Positions 60,571 to 64,000 of a stretch of DNA of 64,000 nt are shown here, piece by piece. The stretch is taken from contig CAVYCE010000001.1 in NCBI GenBank assembly GCA_963766995.1, positions 1,082,891-1,146,890 on the forward strand. Reading direction: 5' to 3'. The position numbers and the translations under genes are program-made. The notes beneath the pieces are model-generated. The model had not been told where the DNA came from and did not search any database. It saw only the letters and a list, made by a program, of their open reading frames with translations. This stretch comes from Bog-473 sp963766995 (GTDB taxonomy: Bacteria; Actinomycetota; Acidimicrobiia; Acidimicrobiales; RAAP-2). The stretch's first letter is position 1. Each line of letters starts with the position of its first letter.

Positions 60571-62076
60571 TCACTCCCCGTCTCCGAGGTAGCGGTAGAT
60601 ACCGGGCAGGTTGCGGTAACGCTCGGCCACGTCGAGCCCATAGCCCACGACGAATTCGGCTGGAATGCTGAACCCCACGTACCGAAGGTCCAGCTCCACC
60701 CGCTGCTCGCCTTCCTTCACCAGCAAGGCGCATATTTCGAGACTCTTGGGCTGGCGAGCATGGAGATACCGGCGCAAATAGTTGAGCGTCAGCCCGCTGT
60801 CGATGATGTCCTCGACCACCAGGACATGGCGACCGGCCAATTCAGAATCAAGGTCCTTGACGATGCGGACCACACCCGAGGTCTTGGTGGCGCTTCCATA
60901 GGACGACACAGCCATGAAGTCGACGTCGACTGGAAGCTCAATGGCTCGACACAAATCGCTCATGAAGAGCATGGCGCCCTTCAGTACGGCCACCAACAGT
61001 GGGGGGTCATCCTGATAGTCAGCGGTGATCTGGGCACCGAGTTCTGCCACCCGCGCCACCAGCTGTGCCCGGCCGACCAACACGGGCCCCACCTGCGGCT
61101 CAGCCCAGTGGGGGACTCCCTCGTCTTCGTCGAGTGTCACTGGGGTGACACTATCCGAGCGGCCACCCTCGACGACCAGGCGACCCTTGCTCCGTCGAAT
61201 ACGCAACCCACCCGAGACCTCGGTGGCAATGGCGTGGCCCGACGCCACCACCAGCACCCGCTCCACTTCGGCCAACGTCGGAGGTAATCCCTCTCCTTCA
61301 CCGATTCGCTCGGTCCGAAGCCATCGCCGAATGGCTCGACGGGCCAGCGGCAATGGCAACCCAGCCACCGCTTTGGCATCAGTCGGATCAGGGGCGCCCT
61401 GCAACGACAGGTCGTTCAGGAGCTCCACCTCGTCGCGCATGACTGCAGCTTGACGAGCCAGCAGCGGAATCGGATCACGACCAGCCATATCGGCGCAGAG
61501 GGGGAGCAATTCATGGCGCACCCGATTACGCAGAAAGGCGAGGTCGTCGTTGCTCTCATCCCGTATGGGTTCCAGACCCAAAGCGGCACAGACGGCGTGG
61601 GTCTCGCTGCGACGCAGTCCCAGCAGTGGATGGCGGAGTCCGGGCTGCATGCCGGCCAATCCGTCGGCCCCTGACCCCCGAAGCAGGTTCAGCAGGATGG
61701 TCTCGGCCTGGTCGTCCATGGTGTGGCCCGTCGCTACCCCTTCGGGCAATACAGAGAATCGTGCGGCCCTCGCCCTCGCTTCGAGATTCGGACCTGGTGC
61801 CACCAGCACTGACTCACCCAAGAACGCGGCACCAAAACGAGCCGCCGCCGCCGCCGCCACGTCCGCCTCTGCGGCCGATCCGGGCCGCAACCCGTGATCC
61901 ACATGGACCGCCGTCACCTCGCACCCGGCGGCGGCGGCCAGCACCAACAGCGCCAGGGAATCGGGTCCACCGGACACGGCGCACACGACAGCTGAACCAG
62001 CTGGGGGAAAAGTGCACAGCGGTAAGAGCGAGCGAATGAGCTCAGGCCATGACTCCGCCTCTGCGGCGTTACTCAC
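60571..62076 (-). CDS. tilS-hpt: TilS-Hpt fusion: tRNA-Ile lysidine synthetase plus hypoxanthine phosphoribosyltransferase
   Basis: This single 501-residue frame joins two enzymes usually encoded by adjacent genes. The N-terminal PP-loop part (residues 1 to about 320) has SGGPDS (35-40) and TGHTMDDQAETILLNLLRGS, as in TilS, which makes lysidine at the wobble position of tRNA-Ile(CAU). The C-terminal part (about 345-501) has VLKGAMLFMSDLCRAI and the PRPP motif VVEDIIDSGLTL of Hpt, which salvages hypoxanthine and guanine. A bifunctional TilS/HprT is known from Listeria. GTG 62076 overlaps the metalloprotease stop as GTGA. Confidence 0.93.
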   Translation of the reverse strand: MSNAAEAESWPELIRSLLPLCTFPPAGSAVVCAVSGGPDSLALLVLAAAAGCEVTAVHVDHGLRPGSAAEADVAAAAAARFGAAFLGESVLVAPGPNLEARARAARFSVLPEGVATGHTMDDQAETILLNLLRGSGADGLAGMQPGLRHPLLGLRRSETHAVCAALGLEPIRDESNDDLAFLRNRVRHELLPLCADMAGRDPIPLLARQAAVMRDEVELLNDLSLQGAPDPTDAKAVAGLPLPLARRAIRRWLRTERIGEGEGLPPTLAEVERVLVVASGHAIATEVSGGLRIRRSKGRLVVEGGRSDSVTPVTLDEDEGVPHWAEPQVGPVLVGRAQLVARVAELGAQITADYQDDPPLLVAVLKGAMLFMSDLCRAIELPVDVDFMAVSSYGSATKTSGVVRIVKDLDSELAGRHVLVVEDIIDSGLTLNYLRRYLHARQPKSLEICALLVKEGEQRVELDLRYVGFSIPAEFVVGYGLDVAERYRNLPGIYRYLGDGE

Positions 62077-63137
62077 GCCAGAACGCCACCGGCGCGGGCC
62101 ACCCATGCATCAGGGTTCCTGATCTCGTTCAGTGTGGGCAGCCACTCCGGTCCCTGCCACACGTGCGCGAAGAGCTCTGGTCCTCCAGCAGCCTCCACCG
62201 ACTCGACGAAGTGCTCACCCTCGGCGTACTGGCGCATTTTGGCGTCCAGACCGAGCAGGCGCGACATGAGCTTAGAGACACCCTTTGCCTGCGAGCGCCG
62301 CTGGTGGAGCACCTGACTGAAGCGCTCCGCGCCGGGCACGTCGCCCGCACCGGCCCGATCCATGGTGACGTCACCATGACCTTCCAACAAGCTCATCATC
62401 CCGGTGATCTTCTGCAGCGCCAACCTCTGTTCGGGTGTGGCCAGCATCCCCATCACTCCAGCTTCCTGCAACGGATTGCGTCCGGCTCGCACATCTCCGT
62501 AGACACGACGGAGAATTTCGGCCAGGTTCTGAGGATCAGCATGCAGCGGCTCCAGCAACTGGCCCACGAGACTCACAAAATGGTCCCGCAGCCACGGCAC
62601 CGCCGTGAACTGCACGCGGTGGGTCACCTCGTGGAGGGCTAACCACAGACGGAACTGGCTGGGTACGAAACCGTACCGCTCCTCCATGGCCACCACGTTG
62701 GGGCCCACGTAGGAGACCAGGTCCTGGTCATCAGGATCCTCATCGCTGATCAGCAGGTCGTACTGACCCAACACCCGGGTGGCCATGTAGGCCAGCATCA
62801 ATCCAAGTTGGGTACCGCTCACGGCACGCCCAATAGCCAGTGACGACTTATTCACTCGTGGCCCGGACCCGTCGAAGCGATCCGCTGACAGCGCTGGACC
62901 AACCAGCCGTTGCATGGATCGGACATTGGCCACGGCCCAGTCGGCGCGATCCGTCACCTTCGCCCGAGCCCTCCCGTGCGCCGAGAGCAGGCCAGTCGCT
63001 TCACTGACCAAATACTCGGCCCGCGCCGTGAGTTCCTCAAACTGTGACTGCAGGTCGGCTGACCGATAGGTGGCAGGAGAGGGCTTAAGGATCAACGCTC
63101 CCGACGCCACTCGCTTAGCCAGCTCCCAGTCAACCAT
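62073..63137 (-). CDS. DUF2342 zinc-dependent metalloprotease-like protein
   Basis: The protein has 354 residues from ATG 63137 (VDWELAKRVASGALIL); ATG 63191 would add 18 residues and overlap the anti-sigma gene. The zinc motif HEVTHRVQF has the HExxH pattern, preceded by FRLWLAL. A late Glu-rich region (LLEGHGDVTM) may give the third ligand. The family is a hydrolase or protease of unknown substrate, often near tilS and hpt in actinobacteria, and was once linked by name to coenzyme F420 genes. It overlaps tilS-hpt by 4 bp. Confidence 0.88.
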   Translation of the reverse strand: MVDWELAKRVASGALILKPSPATYRSADLQSQFEELTARAEYLVSEATGLLSAHGRARAKVTDRADWAVANVRSMQRLVGPALSADRFDGSGPRVNKSSLAIGRAVSGTQLGLMLAYMATRVLGQYDLLISDEDPDDQDLVSYVGPNVVAMEERYGFVPSQFRLWLALHEVTHRVQFTAVPWLRDHFVSLVGQLLEPLHADPQNLAEILRRVYGDVRAGRNPLQEAGVMGMLATPEQRLALQKITGMMSLLEGHGDVTMDRAGAGDVPGAERFSQVLHQRRSQAKGVSKLMSRLLGLDAKMRQYAEGEHFVESVEAAGGPELFAHVWQGPEWLPTLNEIRNPDAWVARAGGVLA

Positions 63138-63168
63138 GCTGCTGGAAACCGGCGGCGCGTCATTCACT

Positions 63169-63432
63169 TCAGTGCTGGCGGCTTTCTTCATCAATAGCTT
63201 GCGCGATGCGCTGAATGAGGCTCTCCGGTACGTGGTCCTTGCATTTATTGGCAATGACCTGTCGGAGCTCGGCTTCGAACTCTGCTGCACCGCCACACGG
63301 TCCGCAATAATTCAAATGCTCGCTAATCTGCAAGCGGCGCTCATCTGTCAGCTCGCCGTCGAGGTAGTGGTACAGCTGATGCACCGCTTCATCACAGTTC
63401 ATCGAGTTTCCGAACAACCCCTCGTCACTCAC
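63169..63432 (-). CDS. Zinc-binding anti-sigma factor (RsrA-like)
   Basis: This 87-residue protein has the ZAS motif HLNYCGPC (H-x3-C-x2-C) after LYHYLDGELTDERRLQISE, as in redox-sensing anti-sigma factors. In RsrA, oxidation of these Cys forms a disulfide, expels zinc and releases SigR. GTG 63432 is preceded by GAGG at a good distance; it starts 12 bp after the sigma factor stop. ATG 63402 is an alternative. The pair should control thiol-oxidative stress genes. Confidence 0.93.
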   Translation of the reverse strand: MSDEGLFGNSMNCDEAVHQLYHYLDGELTDERRLQISEHLNYCGPCGGAAEFEAELRQVIANKCKDHVPESLIQRIAQAIDEESRQH

Positions 63433-63444
63433 GCACGCACCTCG

Positions 63445-64000
63445 TCATTCCTTTGTCACCCCTGATGCGCTCCCAACCAGACCTCGCCCGGTGGCTACTT
63501 CATGCAACGCCTTTTGGAGCGCCCTTCTTCCCCGGTGAATCCGGCTCATCACGGTGCCAATGGGCACATCGGTAATCTCCGAAATCTCCTTGTAGCTGAA
63601 GCCCTCCACATCAGCCAGGAGCACCGCCATCCGAAACGTCTCCGGCAAGGCTTCCAGAGCCGACTTCACATCATCATCCGTGAAGAGATCCAAGGCCTCG
63701 TCTTCGGCGCTTCGACCCACCTGCATCCCATCTGGACCAGACAGGCGCTTGTAGAGGTACAAGTCTTCGACATCCTCTACATCCGTCACCTGAGGACGGC
63801 GGGAGGCAGCTCGGTATGAGTTGATATAGGTGTTGGTCAGGATCCGATACAACCACGCTCGCAAATTGGTGCCGGCTTCAAAGGAACCGAATGAGCGGTA
63901 CGCCTTGAGGTATGTCTCCTGGACCAAATCTTCGGCATCGGCCGCATTCCGCGTCATACGGAGCGCGGCGCTGTACAGCCCTGGCATGTGCTCCATCGCA
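63445..64000 (-). CDS. ECF RNA polymerase sigma factor, SigR/SigH group (5' end outside window)
   Basis: The visible 184 codons cover sigma region 2 (LYSAALRMTRNAADAEDLVQ, then LKAYRSFGSFEAGTNLRAWL) and region 4 (LEALPETFRMAVLLADVEG, then YKEISEITDVPIGTVMSRIH). The closest group by pattern is SigR of Streptomyces and SigH of mycobacteria. The frame is open to the window edge and an internal ATG lies at 63996, but family proteins start 20-30 residues earlier, so the gene is partial here. The anti-sigma gene follows after 12 bp. Confidence 0.93.
   Translation of the reverse strand, partial: AMEHMPGLYSAALRMTRNAADAEDLVQETYLKAYRSFGSFEAGTNLRAWLYRILTNTYINSYRAASRRPQVTDVEDVEDLYLYKRLSGPDGMQVGRSAEDEALDLFTDDDVKSALEALPETFRMAVLLADVEGFSYKEISEITDVPIGTVMSRIHRGRRALQKALHEVATGRGLVGSASGVTKE

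Noticed and set aside
1..64000. CRISPR arrays, prophage or insertion sequences
   Set aside because: No regularly spaced repeats, no phage structural genes and no transposase were found on either strand.

Overview
This 64-kb window looks like chromosomal DNA of a high-GC actinobacterium, most probably from the class Acidimicrobiia or a close relative. That placement is inferred from gene content, not from a marker-gene search. Supporting features are a SigR/RsrA-type sigma and anti-sigma pair, CarD, a HemQ-type coproheme decarboxylase, GpgS, a DUF2342 metalloprotease, the radA-disA-carD-ispD-ispF-rlmB order, frequent GTG starts and dense 4-nt ATGA/GTGA stop-start overlaps. No phage, insertion sequence or CRISPR array was seen.

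Layout. 1-2.75 kb: a sortase broken by three frameshifts and a secreted protein with a sortase-like C-terminal anchor. 2.9-12.9 kb: a TauE-like exporter, the helicase Lhr, a patatin lipase, a pair of uncharacterised and apparently paralogous proteins (9.3-11.0 kb) and typA. 12.9-17.4 kb: tRNA-Ser(UGA), then a small accessory-looking block with an esterase, an MFS transporter, a membrane protein and a VOC protein. 17.4-28.9 kb: pheA, then larB-larC with a PLP decarboxylase, facing an agmatinase-like ureohydrolase; later a DsbA-like protein, an amidase, small enzymes, and hemQ-larE-NIL. 29.0-32.4 kb: groEL under a perfect CIRCE operator, and a threonine-synthase homologue overlapping a MoaD/ThiS-type sulfur carrier. 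An S-box (SAM) riboswitch-like leader precedes this pair, which points to sulfur amino acid synthesis. 32.4-35.4 kb: gpgS, a GT20 synthase and a trehalose-phosphatase-like HAD protein for compatible solutes. 36-39.3 kb: tRNA-Thr(UGU), mscL and two paralogous low-complexity secreted proteins sharing a 95-bp near-identical 3' end and an upstream palindrome. 39.3-44.4 kb: radA-disA-carD-ispD-ispF-rlmB, with a LexA-box-like palindrome just before radA. 44.4-51 kb: a YfhO-type membrane protein, clpC, a polyprenyl diphosphate synthase and a small secreted protein. 51-64 kb: one long minus-strand run from an ECF sigma factor and its zinc anti-sigma factor through a metalloprotease, a TilS-Hpt fusion, the folate genes, a catalytically dead-looking phosphatase, the pantothenate and NAD genes and coaX to lysS.

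Recurring themes are cofactor biosynthesis (folate, pantothenate/CoA, NAD, nickel-pincer nucleotide, heme) and stress responses (SigR-like, CIRCE, LexA-like, ClpC, c-di-AMP). Single-base frameshifts interrupt folE, folB, the sortase and the 5' end of one surface-protein paralogue. They may be real decay or sequence error; read mapping would decide. The most interesting observations are the SAM-riboswitch-like leader on the thrC-moaD pair, the two degenerate nuclease-like paralogues at 9.3-11.0 kb, the surface-protein pair at 36.6-39.3 kb, and the pseudophosphatase inside the folate operon.
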